Shown in pieces: positions 8,893-16,361 of a stretch of DNA of 64,000 nt (position 1 is the first letter of the stretch; each line of letters opens with the position of its first letter). Under the pieces are notes generated by a model. The model saw only the letters and a program-made list of their open reading frames with translations, was not told where the DNA came from and did no database searches. Source of the stretch: Dysgonomonas sp. HDW5A (GTDB lineage Bacteria > Bacteroidota > Bacteroidia > Bacteroidales > Dysgonomonadaceae); contig NZ_CP049857.1 of NCBI RefSeq assembly GCF_011299555.1, positions 1,240,001 through 1,304,000 on the forward strand, written 5' to 3'. The position numbers and the translations under genes are program-made.

Positions 8893-9795
8893 ATGCAAAA
8901 ACCCAAGGCATATTGGTATCATATAATTACCATCTTAACGGTCGTTATATGGGGTACTACCTTTGTTTCGACCAAAGTACTCATTGGCTACGGGCTGTCT
9001 CCTATCGAAATTTTATTTTATCGTTTCCTGTTGGCTTATGTATGTATTTGGTTTGTATGCCCACGTAAACTTCTGGCTAAAAACGTCAAGGACGAACTTT
9101 TATTTGTAGGGACAGGATTATGCGCCGGCTCTTTGTATTTCGTACTCGAAAACACAGCACTAAAGATTACCCTTGCATCGAATGTATCTCTGATCATTTG
9201 TACGGCACCTATATTCACTGCATTTTTATCGCATTTTATTTATCGAAAGGAGCATATAAAATCGCATCTCATCTTTGGCTCCATAATAGCACTATTAGGT
9301 GTTGCTTTGGTTGTTTTCAACGGAAGCTTTATTTTACAGATTAACCCGCTAGGTGATATCCTAACCATATTGGCTGCCTTATCGTGGGCATTTTATGGTA
9401 TAATACTTAAAAAACTCAACGGACATTATTCAACACTGTTTATCACCCGCAAGGTATTTTTCTATGGGATAATTACGTTGGTGCCATTTATGTTATTGAG
9501 TTCCGATGTTTTTCATACCGATTTATTAACCGATCCTGTAACAATAGTCAATTTATTATTTCTGGGGGTAGTCGCATCTCTGCTATGCTACATCATGTGG
9601 AATAGTGCGGTTAAAGAATTAGGCGTTATACAGACATCAAACTATATCTATTTTGTGCCTCTGGTCACATTATTAACTTCTGCAATCGTTATTAACGAAC
9701 AGATAACCACTATTGCACTTATTGGCTCTGCATTTATACTCTTTGGAGTATATATTGCCGAAAAAGGATTCAACTTTAGAAGAAAGACTGCATAA
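8893..9795 (+). CDS. EamA/DMT-superfamily transporter
   Basis: The 300-residue protein has ten predicted transmembrane helices arranged as two EamA repeats. Typical residues include VIWGTTFVSTKVL in helix 1 and ALSWAFYGIILKKL at the start of the second repeat. The family (RhaT/YdcZ/RarD-like) exports or imports small metabolites across the inner membrane, often amino acids or nucleotide sugars. The substrate cannot be inferred. The start at 8893 is chosen because it follows a good promoter box closely and gives the usual family length. It appears to be a single-gene unit. The following 291 bp (9796-10086) separate it from the Hdr operon. Confidence 0.88.
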   Translation: MQKPKAYWYHIITILTVVIWGTTFVSTKVLIGYGLSPIEILFYRFLLAYVCIWFVCPRKLLAKNVKDELLFVGTGLCAGSLYFVLENTALKITLASNVSLIICTAPIFTAFLSHFIYRKEHIKSHLIFGSIIALLGVALVVFNGSFILQINPLGDILTILAALSWAFYGIILKKLNGHYSTLFITRKVFFYGIITLVPFMLLSSDVFHTDLLTDPVTIVNLLFLGVVASLLCYIMWNSAVKELGVIQTSNYIYFVPLVTLLTSAIVINEQITTIALIGSAFILFGVYIAEKGFNFRRKTA

Positions 9796-10086
9796 ACCAT
9801 TTTCTTTTTTATATTCTTTTTAATCTGACTGTTCCTCAGACAGAACACCTCATATAATCCCCTCACAAACAATAAAATAAACTAATTCATCCTAATCATT
9901 AAAGTATATATATACCGTTAATTATGCCCTAAAACATAAAATAAATACTTCCTATGATTCATTTATTAAATTTATTTTTACGTAATTTGCAATGTAGGGA
10001 TATCAAAATACACATTTTATGATAATCGAACATTGTAAAATTACACAAACTAGATTTAAACAAAGAGACCTAAACTGTACTATTCT
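9796..10086. other. Intergenic leader upstream of the hdr-flx operon
   Basis: AT-rich spacer of 291 bp without a coding signal. A TAATTTGC stretch near 9980 (one base short of TANNTTTG) is the best promoter candidate for the hdr operon. No riboswitch or clear operator is recognized. Confidence 0.4.
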
Positions 10087-10626
10087 ATGGAAAAAGAAAG
10101 TTATATATCTGAAATACGATCAAAAGTTGGCGTAAATGTCAACCGATGCTATCAATGCGGCAAATGCTCTGCAGGTTGTGCTTTGGCTGATGACATGGAT
10201 TATCCACCCAGTTTAGTAATGAGAATGCTGCAAACAAACGATGTCGCCAATTATAACAGTTTGCTTAAATCCGAAACTATATGGCTTTGTGTATCTTGTC
10301 AAAATTGTCTGACTCGCTGCCCTATGGAAATAGATATTCCTCAGCTGATGGATTATATGAGAGAAAAATCTATTGAAAATAAATCCATAAATAAAAAATC
10401 AAGCCAAATAGTTTCTTTCCATAAAGCATTTCTTGACTCGGTAAAATTTACCGGACGATTATATGAAATAGGTCTTGTTGCCGGCTATAAGGCTCGCACC
10501 ATGAATCTATTACAGGATGTAAACATCGCTCCTAAAATGTTTTCGAAAGGAAAACTTCCTATCCTACCCGAAATGGTAGAAGACAAAAAACAGATGGCGT
10601 CTATTTTTTCTAAAACGAAGAAATAA
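10087..10626 (+). CDS. hdrC: HdrC-like 4Fe-4S subunit (heterodisulfide reductase-type)
   Basis: The 179-residue soluble ferredoxin-like protein has two classical [4Fe-4S] motifs: C21-x2-C24-x2-C27-x3-C31 and C68-x2-C71-x2-C74-x3-C78-P. This is the HdrC arrangement, which wires electrons from HdrA to the catalytic HdrB. It has no membrane helices, unlike HdrE-linked forms. It is the first gene of the operon, with hdrB 87 bp downstream. In Desulfovibrio-type FlxABCD-HdrABC clusters the same subunit occurs with the order mirrored. There is no methanogenesis or dissimilatory sulfite reductase gene in the window, so the physiological disulfide acceptor is unknown. Confidence 0.88.
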   Translation: MEKESYISEIRSKVGVNVNRCYQCGKCSAGCALADDMDYPPSLVMRMLQTNDVANYNSLLKSETIWLCVSCQNCLTRCPMEIDIPQLMDYMREKSIENKSINKKSSQIVSFHKAFLDSVKFTGRLYEIGLVAGYKARTMNLLQDVNIAPKMFSKGKLPILPEMVEDKKQMASIFSKTKK

Positions 10627-10627
10627 C

Positions 10628-10639
10628 AGGCCTCAGACC
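10628..10639 (+). repeat. Dispersed palindrome, core only (divergent copy)
   Basis: AGGCCTCAGACC, one mismatch to the family core AGGTCTCAGACC. It lies directly after the hdrC stop codon. It lacks the T-rich tail. Confidence 0.45.
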
Positions 10640-10648
10640 GTCAAAAGG

Positions 10649-10712
10649 TCAGTGATTAACTAAAAACGCCTGCTTTCAGTGATTCGTAAGCCAGGCTTGA
10701 TCAACTAAAAAC
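10649..10712 (+). repeat. Short direct repeats in the hdrC-hdrB spacer
   Basis: TCAGTGATT occurs at 10649-10657 and 10676-10684. GATTAACTAAAAAC (10654-10667) is repeated as GATCAACTAAAAAC (10699-10712), the latter ending two bases before the hdrB ATG. Confidence 0.6.
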
Positions 10713-10713
10713 T

Positions 10714-11559
10714 ATGGAAATAGGATTCTACCCGGGATGCTCTCTGAAAGGGACTTCTTCAGAGTACGCCCAATCGACATTAGCTCTGGCTAAGGCTTTC
10801 GATATCAACCTAAAGGAGATTACCGACTGGAATTGTTGTGGAGCAACCGCTGCCCACAATCTAAATCACGAATTAGCAATGGCACTTCCGGCACGGGTAC
10901 TTGCTCTGGCTGAAAAAGACGGTATGACCGAAATAGTTGTGCCTTGTGCGGCTTGCTATAACCGACTGACAGTTACTCAACATGAACTGAATCAAGACGA
11001 AGAATTAAAAGATAAAGTTTCCAGGATTTTGCAAATGCCTCTTTCGGGAAATCTTCAAATCCTCAATGTAATGCAATTTATTGACAAATATATTGCCGAT
11101 AAAATAGAAGAAAAGGTAGTTAAGCCATTCGATCATAAAGTGGTATGCTATTATGGTTGCCTGCTTGTCCGCCCTCAAAATATATTGAAATTCGACCGTT
11201 TGGAAGATCCACAATCAATGGATACACTGATGAAGAAAATCGGTGCAGATTCTATGGATTGGGGATATAAAACAGAATGTTGTGGTGCAGGATTTTCCGT
11301 TTCACGCACAGACATTGTAGCCAAACTCTCAGGTAAAATAGTAAAAGATGCTTCGGACAGAGGAGCTGAAGCTATAATCGTAGCATGCCCCATGTGCCAG
11401 TCTAATCTGGATATGCGTCGCCCTCAAATCAATAGTTATCTGCAAATGAATATCCAAACTCCGGTTATGTATATCACTCAGGCTATAGGATTAGCAGTAG
11501 GATTAACTAAAGAGGAAGTCGGACTTAAGAAACTATTTGTAGCACCAACGTTTGCATAA
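10714..11559 (+). CDS. hdrB: HdrB-like subunit with two CCG domains
   Basis: The 281-residue protein carries two cysteine-rich CCG domains (CX30-38-CC-X30-35-CXXC). The first is C9 with CCGATAAHN and CAAC. The second starts at YYGC, followed by CCGAGF and CPMC. In HdrB these bind the paired noncubane [4Fe-4S] clusters that reduce a disulfide. Both CCG sets look complete, so the subunit is probably catalytically competent. No membrane segment or signal peptide is present, so it acts in the cytoplasm. It lies between hdrC and hdrA (21-bp gap), as in known HdrABC units. The natural disulfide (a CoM-CoB equivalent, DsrC-like protein or small thiol) is not shown by the sequence. Confidence 0.9.
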   Translation: MEIGFYPGCSLKGTSSEYAQSTLALAKAFDINLKEITDWNCCGATAAHNLNHELAMALPARVLALAEKDGMTEIVVPCAACYNRLTVTQHELNQDEELKDKVSRILQMPLSGNLQILNVMQFIDKYIADKIEEKVVKPFDHKVVCYYGCLLVRPQNILKFDRLEDPQSMDTLMKKIGADSMDWGYKTECCGAGFSVSRTDIVAKLSGKIVKDASDRGAEAIIVACPMCQSNLDMRRPQINSYLQMNIQTPVMYITQAIGLAVGLTKEEVGLKKLFVAPTFA

Positions 11560-11580
11560 ACGACCTAAACAGAAGAAATT

Positions 11581-13581
11581 ATGTCAAAGATAGGAGTATT
11601 TGTTTGCCACTGCGGAGAAAATATAAGTGCCACTGTTGATTGTGAAAAAGTAGCCGAAGAAGCTTCTAAAATAACAGGGGTAGAGGTCAGTGTCGACTAT
11701 AAATATATGTGTTCGGATCCCGGACAAACAATGATAAAAGAAGCCATTAAAGAAAAAGGGCTCACAGGAGTTGTAGTTGCAGCATGCTCTCCCCGTATGC
11801 ACGAACCGACATTTCGCAAGGCCTGTGCTGAAGCTGGTTTGAATCCTTATATGTGCGAAATGACCAACCTGCGTGAGCATTGTTCATGGGTACACGAAAA
11901 AGGTGATCAGACTACCGAGAAAGCGATTGATCTGGTAAGAATGCTCGTTGAAAAAACAAAGCTCAACAAACCTCTCAACTCGATAAAAGTACCTATTCAT
12001 AAAAAAGCACTTGTTATAGGTGGAGGTATAGCAGGTATTCAATCGAGTTTGGATATTGCCAATGCAGGACACCAAGTTATATTAATTGAGAAAGACCCTT
12101 CCATAGGAGGACACATGTCTCAACTATCGGAAACATTTCCTACTCTCGACTGCTCGCAGTGTATTCTTACACCCCGAATGGTAGAAGTAGCACAACATCC
12201 TAATATAACACTATATACTTATGCTGAATTGGAAAAGCTGGAAGGTTTTATCGGTAACTTCAAAGCAACTATTCGTTTAAAAGCTAAAAGTGTCGATCCA
12301 AAACTTTGTACAGGTTGTGGTGTTTGCTACTCAAAATGCCCGACAAAGAAAATACCTAGTGAATTTAACGAAGGACTCGGGTTACGGACAGCTATTTATA
12401 CGCCATTTCCACAAGCTGTACCTAATAAACCTATTATTGATAAAACAAACTGTACTTATTATACAAAAGGAAAATGTAAGGTTTGTCAGAAAGTATGCCC
12501 TACAGGAGCAATTGATTTTGACAGACCCGATGAATTTATAACCGAAGATATCGGTGCTGTGGTTACAGCCACAGGCTTCAACGTTTTAAAGCCTGATTTC
12601 TTCCCCGAATATGGTTACGGTAAATTCAAAGACGTTATTACAGGATTACAATTTGAGCGTTTGGCATCTGCATCAGGTCCTACTTTGGGAGCAATCCGCA
12701 GACCTTCGGATGGAACCGAACCTAAAAAGATCGTATTCATTGCCTGTGCAGGCTCACGTGATCCGGCTAAAGGATTGCCTTATTGTTCCAAGATATGTTG
12801 CATGTACACTGCCAAACACGCCATGCTGTATCAACACAAAGTACACGATGGCGAATCGTATGTATTCTATATGGACATTCGAGCAGCAGGTAAAAATTAC
12901 GAAGAATTTGTCCGCAGGGCAATCGAAGACGACGGAGTAAACTATATTCGTGGTCGTGTCGCTCGTGTATATGAAAAAGACGGAAAACTGATTGTAAAAG
13001 GTGTGGATACTCTTTTAGGCGGAAAACCGGTTGAAATAGAAGCCGATATGGTCGTTCTTGCCAGTGCAGGTGTAGCCAATCACGGAGCTGAAGAACTGGC
13101 TCAGAAAATGCACATTTCATATGATCCATATAAGTTCTTTGCCGAAGCTCATCCGAAGTTAAAGCCTGTAGAAACCAACACAGCAGGAATCTTCTTGTGT
13201 GGTGCTTGCCAAGCTCCAAAAGATATTCCTGAAACAGTCGGAATGGCATCGGGAGCAGCAGCTAAAGTAATCGGATTATTCTCCAACAATGAACTGACCC
13301 GCGAACCTATTGTAGCAGTAGTAAACCGTATTGCTTCGCACGAAGCATCTACTTGTGTAGGATGTTTCTTATGCGAAACTGCTTGCCCTTATCAGGCAAT
13401 ATACCGGGAAGAAATAAAAAACCGTGCAGGTGAGATTATAAAAACCGTTGCTCAGGTAAACCCCGGATTGTGTCAGGGTTGTGGTACTTGTGTTTCTTTC
13501 TGCCGATCTAAATCTATCGATATACAAGGATTCTCTAACGAGCAAATGTATGCTGAAGTAATGGCGGTATTGGAGGCATAA
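11581..13581 (+). CDS. hdrA: HdrA-like FAD/iron-sulfur electron-bifurcating subunit
   Basis: This 666-residue protein is of full HdrA length. It has an N-terminal cysteine-containing domain (VCHCGENIS), an FAD-binding Rossmann fold (VIGGGIAG near residue 145), an inserted ferredoxin region (CTGCGVCYSKCP at 243-254 and KGKCKVCQKVCP near 297-306), and two C-terminal [4Fe-4S] motifs (C592/595/598/602 and C631/634/637/641). HdrA carries the flavin that splits electron pairs in HdrABC-MvhAGD and FlxABCD-HdrABC complexes. All expected Fe-S ligands are visible. The downstream partner genes (flxD to flxA) begin only after an inserted GxxExxY cassette, so the original hdrA-flxD spacer was probably short. 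Bifurcation is inferred from family and context. Confidence 0.93.
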   Translation: MSKIGVFVCHCGENISATVDCEKVAEEASKITGVEVSVDYKYMCSDPGQTMIKEAIKEKGLTGVVVAACSPRMHEPTFRKACAEAGLNPYMCEMTNLREHCSWVHEKGDQTTEKAIDLVRMLVEKTKLNKPLNSIKVPIHKKALVIGGGIAGIQSSLDIANAGHQVILIEKDPSIGGHMSQLSETFPTLDCSQCILTPRMVEVAQHPNITLYTYAELEKLEGFIGNFKATIRLKAKSVDPKLCTGCGVCYSKCPTKKIPSEFNEGLGLRTAIYTPFPQAVPNKPIIDKTNCTYYTKGKCKVCQKVCPTGAIDFDRPDEFITEDIGAVVTATGFNVLKPDFFPEYGYGKFKDVITGLQFERLASASGPTLGAIRRPSDGTEPKKIVFIACAGSRDPAKGLPYCSKICCMYTAKHAMLYQHKVHDGESYVFYMDIRAAGKNYEEFVRRAIEDDGVNYIRGRVARVYEKDGKLIVKGVDTLLGGKPVEIEADMVVLASAGVANHGAEELAQKMHISYDPYKFFAEAHPKLKPVETNTAGIFLCGACQAPKDIPETVGMASGAAAKVIGLFSNNELTREPIVAVVNRIASHEASTCVGCFLCETACPYQAIYREEIKNRAGEIIKTVAQVNPGLCQGCGTCVSFCRSKSIDIQGFSNEQMYAEVMAVLEA

Positions 13582-13591
13582 GCAGATTAAA

Positions 13592-13621
13592 TTAACCGCA
13601 AAGAATAAAAAGAACGCAATG
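13592..13621 (+). repeat. Left inverted repeat of the GxxExxY cassette
   Basis: Begins TTAACCGCAAAGAATAAAAA and ends GAACGCAATG. It matches the reverse complement of the right end over ACCGCAAAGAA and over CGCAA, with small indels between. It lies 11 bp after the hdrA stop. Confidence 0.7.
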
Positions 13622-13626
13622 TAAAA

Positions 13627-14004
13627 ATGACAGAAAACGAACTATCTAAAATCGTATTTGAAGCAGGTTTAAAAATACATAGAATATTAGGCGCTGGTTT
13701 ATTTGAAAGTGCGTATGAAGAATGTTTATATTATGAACTATGTAAACAAGGCATTAAAGTCGAAAAACAGAAGGTACTTCCTCTAATATATGAAGATGTG
13801 ATATTAGAAGCCGGGTATAGAATTGACCTGATAGTAGAAGATAAATTAATCATTGAAATTAAAGCAGTAAAAGAATTAACGGATATACACAAAGCTCAGA
13901 TAATAACTTATCTAAAGCTTAGTAAATGTAAGCTAGGATTACTTATCAACTTTAATACATTGCTGTTTAAAGATGGAGTAAAAAGAATAGCTAATGGACT
14001 ATAA
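13627..14004 (+). CDS. GxxExxY family protein (PD-(D/E)XK nuclease-like)
   Basis: The 125-residue protein is of normal length for the family. The signature is G24-LFESAY30. Residues Asp67 (YRIDL), Glu77 and Lys79 (IEIKA) and Gln91-xxx-Tyr95 match the PD-(D/E)XK-type active-site order, so nuclease-like chemistry is possible but unproven. These genes are known as small, scattered, often repeated elements in many bacteria and archaea, typically in intergenic sites with CCGCAAAG-rich flanks. Here it breaks up the hdrA-flxD junction in the same orientation, 45 bp after hdrA and 62 bp before flxD. It is unrelated to electron transfer and is best read as a passenger or selfish element. Confidence 0.85.
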   Translation: MTENELSKIVFEAGLKIHRILGAGLFESAYEECLYYELCKQGIKVEKQKVLPLIYEDVILEAGYRIDLIVEDKLIIEIKAVKELTDIHKAQIITYLKLSKCKLGLLINFNTLLFKDGVKRIANGL

Positions 14005-14026
14005 GAGATAATAACATTCAAAGAAA

Positions 14027-14055
14027 CCTTGCGAACTTTATTTCTTTGCGGTAAA
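14027..14055 (-). repeat. Right inverted repeat of the GxxExxY cassette
   Basis: Begins CCTTGCGAACTTTA and ends TTCTTTGCGGTAAA, which is the reverse complement of the left end with small differences. It ends 11 bp before the flxD start codon. Confidence 0.7.
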
Positions 14056-14066
14056 AAAATACAATT

Positions 14067-14546
14067 ATGAATAACGAATTTGAACCTAAGATATTAGCCT
14101 TTGTCTGTAATTGGTGTACCTATGCCGGAGCAGACTTAACGGGTACAAGCCGTATAAAATATGCTTCGAATGTAAAAATCGTTCGATTTCCGTGTACAGG
14201 GCGTATCGACTTTATGCTCCTACTCAAAGCATTTGCCAACGGTTCGGATGGCGTGATAGTATCGGGATGCCATCCGAATGATTGCCATTATACATCGGGA
14301 AACTTTCATGCCCGCCGTCGCTGGATGCTTTTCAGAAGCTTGCTCGACTTTATGGGAGTAGATATCCGTAGGATTCAGTTTTCATGGGTATCGGCTGCCG
14401 AAGGTGCTAAATGGGCAGACATTGTAAATACTACAGTTGCCTCTATTCGTGAACTAGGTCCTTATACTGAATATCAGAGAGCTGCTGATTTCTTAGCCAA
14501 TAACGAAGAAGAATTAGCGAAAGAAATGGAGGTGAACAATGGATGA
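14067..14546 (+). CDS. flxD: MvhD/FlxD-like iron-sulfur subunit
   Basis: The 159-residue protein belongs to the MvhD family (methyl-viologen-reducing hydrogenase delta subunit), which binds a [2Fe-2S] cluster and passes electrons to HdrA. The cysteines stand in the usual positions: CNWCTYAGAD near the N-terminus, PCTGRID, and GCHPNDCHY. No hydrogenase gene is nearby. The downstream partners are flavin and ferredoxin proteins, as in FlxABCD, so FlxD is the better name. It overlaps the next gene by 8 bases (14539-14546). It is the likely docking point between the Flx module and HdrA. Confidence 0.9.
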   Translation: MNNEFEPKILAFVCNWCTYAGADLTGTSRIKYASNVKIVRFPCTGRIDFMLLLKAFANGSDGVIVSGCHPNDCHYTSGNFHARRRWMLFRSLLDFMGVDIRRIQFSWVSAAEGAKWADIVNTTVASIRELGPYTEYQRAADFLANNEEELAKEMEVNNG

Positions 14547-15327
14547 ACTAAGAAATAGAGCCAAAGAACTATTCGAAAAAGGTGAGATCGATATTTTTAT
14601 CGGATACGAACAAGGTACCCGTAATCCCAGACCTATTTTTGTTGGTAATGCAGAAGATACTCAAAAATTGGTATTCAATGATAAATGCACCGGAAATCTG
14701 GCGGTTTACTTAACTCGAAAAGATTTGGTTAAAGGAAAGAGAGTCGGAATATCAGCATCTTATTACGCCTTAAAAAGTATCGTTCAGCTTTTTGTTGAAA
14801 ATCAACTGAAAGAAGAAAACCTGAAAATATTTGGATTAGCCAATGATGGAAAGATTGAAGCTCTTAATTCATTAGATGAAATAAAGCACTACATAAAAGA
14901 TACTCCACCACCTCCCAAATTGGAAGATGATGAGTTGATTAAACAAATAGACGCAATGTCATCTGCCGAACGTTGGGCATTCTGGTCGGACGAATTATCT
15001 AAATGTTTCAAATGCTATGCCTGTCGTGCAGCTTGCCCGATGTGCTATTGTACCAAATGCATTGTAGAAGTGAATCGCCCTCAATGGATTCAACCTTGGG
15101 CTAGTACTCTGGGGAATATGGAATGGCAGATCAATCGTGTGATGCATATGGCAGGACGTTGTTCCGATTGCGGTTCGTGCAGTACGGCTTGTCCTATTGG
15201 TATACCGATTCATTTGCTAACACACAAAATGTCGGAAACGGTAAAAGCCAATTTTGGAGATCCGAGTGACAAAGGCAATGTATTGTCTACATTCAAACCC
15301 GAGGATAAAGAATCTTTCATACTCTAA
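14539..15327 (+). CDS. flxC: Flx-type 4Fe-4S dicluster protein (FlxC by position)
   Basis: The 262-residue protein has an N-terminal region resembling the cofactor-free part of FrhB/4Fe-4S dehydrogenase-like proteins (FIGYEQGTRNPRPIF, LVKGKRVGI). It then has a cysteine-rich C-terminal half: CFKCYACRAACPMCYC followed by TKC, and CSDCGSCSTACP. The two CxxCxxCxxxCP motifs should bind two [4Fe-4S] clusters, with extra cysteines available near the first. The C-terminus (LTHKMSETV) is helical and soluble. It overlaps flxD and is 3 bp from the next gene, so it is tightly coupled. The gene name follows the mirrored order seen in Desulfovibrio flxABCD-hdrABC, and the assignment between FlxB and FlxC is uncertain. 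Confidence 0.75.
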   Translation: MDELRNRAKELFEKGEIDIFIGYEQGTRNPRPIFVGNAEDTQKLVFNDKCTGNLAVYLTRKDLVKGKRVGISASYYALKSIVQLFVENQLKEENLKIFGLANDGKIEALNSLDEIKHYIKDTPPPPKLEDDELIKQIDAMSSAERWAFWSDELSKCFKCYACRAACPMCYCTKCIVEVNRPQWIQPWASTLGNMEWQINRVMHMAGRCSDCGSCSTACPIGIPIHLLTHKMSETVKANFGDPSDKGNVLSTFKPEDKESFIL

Positions 15328-15330
15328 ATT

Positions 15331-16338
15331 ATGGAAAAAAAATACATAAGCCACAATTCACTCATGAATTGGCTCACCAAATTGAATGACGAAGGAAGTC
15401 AGATTTATGCTCCTGTTGCAAAGGGGGATAAAACCGACTACAAGCAGATAACGTCTGTAGAAGAAATTTCTATGGATCATATACAAACGACCCAATCAGC
15501 CAAAGCCGTTGCATTTCCCCGTACTGAGAAGTTATTTTCGTACAAAAAAGAGAATGGAGATGTGACGCTTCAAAATTTTGAGACAACATCTATCCCCGAA
15601 ACTGTTGTTTTCGGAATTCACCCATGTGATGCAGCCGGATTCAAACCCTTATCGGGTATTTTCAATTGGGATACTCCCGATTTACCTTTCAACGAAAGGA
15701 TGAAACGTACTACTCTCATTGCGGTTAGTTGTACTCAGTGCGATGAGTTTTGTTTCTGTACATCCGTTAACGGCAGTCCGGGAAATACCGCAGGAAGCGA
15801 TATTCTGTTAACCCCTGTCAAAGACGGTTATCTGGCAGAAATAATTACAGAAAAGGGCGAAAATCTTGCTGATAAACACAGTACTTTTTTTGAAGCTGAC
15901 CCCAATATAAATAAAGAAGAATATCTCGCAAAAGTTCCTGTTCAATTCAGTTTAGAGGAGTTGAATAAAAAAATTTCCAATATGTTCGAAAGTCCTGTCT
16001 GGAAACAACAATCCGAACGTTGTTTGGGGTGCGGAGCATGTGCCTACGTCTGCCCTACTTGTGCGTGCTTCGATATTCAAGAAGATGCTCATGGAAGTTC
16101 GGGTAACAGATTACGCTGTTGGGATGCGTGCGGCTTTTCACTATTCACGATGCACACTTCGGGGCACAATCCGAGAGAGGTACAAAGTCAACGATGGCGA
16201 CAACGCCTGTTACATAAATTCTCGTATATGCCCGAACGTATTTCAGTTAGAGGATGCACGGGTTGCGGCAGATGCTCACGTGCTTGTCCTGTGGATATGA
16301 ATATTGCAGAACATTTGACCGAAATTGCATCACTATAA
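15331..16338 (+). CDS. flxB: Flx-type 4Fe-4S dicluster protein (FlxB by position; AsrA/hydrogenase-beta-like)
   Basis: The 335-residue protein resembles anaerobic sulfite reductase subunit A and the beta subunit of soluble hydrogenases. It has an N-terminal domain with HPCDAAGF and CTQCDEFCFC (a likely extra metal or cluster site), then two [4Fe-4S] motifs near the C-terminus (CLGCGACAYVCP and CTGCGRCSRACP) linked by the conserved LRCWDACGF. It transfers electrons between the flavoprotein encoded immediately downstream and the Hdr module. Its place next to the FAD/NAD protein (23-bp gap) matches AsrA-AsrB and FlxB-FlxA pairing. No siroheme sulfite reductase (AsrC) is present, so an Asr function is unlikely. 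Confidence 0.8.
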   Translation: MEKKYISHNSLMNWLTKLNDEGSQIYAPVAKGDKTDYKQITSVEEISMDHIQTTQSAKAVAFPRTEKLFSYKKENGDVTLQNFETTSIPETVVFGIHPCDAAGFKPLSGIFNWDTPDLPFNERMKRTTLIAVSCTQCDEFCFCTSVNGSPGNTAGSDILLTPVKDGYLAEIITEKGENLADKHSTFFEADPNINKEEYLAKVPVQFSLEELNKKISNMFESPVWKQQSERCLGCGACAYVCPTCACFDIQEDAHGSSGNRLRCWDACGFSLFTMHTSGHNPREVQSQRWRQRLLHKFSYMPERISVRGCTGCGRCSRACPVDMNIAEHLTEIASL

Positions 16339-16361
16339 ATACTCTAAAATCATAGAATATT

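Larger units (their letters stand above)
13592..14055. mobile_element. Candidate GxxExxY cassette bounded by inverted repeats
   Basis: A 464-bp unit contains one gene and is bounded by imperfect inverted repeats of about 30 bp (13592-13621 and 14027-14055). It sits between hdrA and flxD, which belong to one operon. No transposase is encoded. The ends share ACCGCAAAGAA exactly in inverted orientation. Mobility is inferred from structure and position. Confidence 0.6.
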
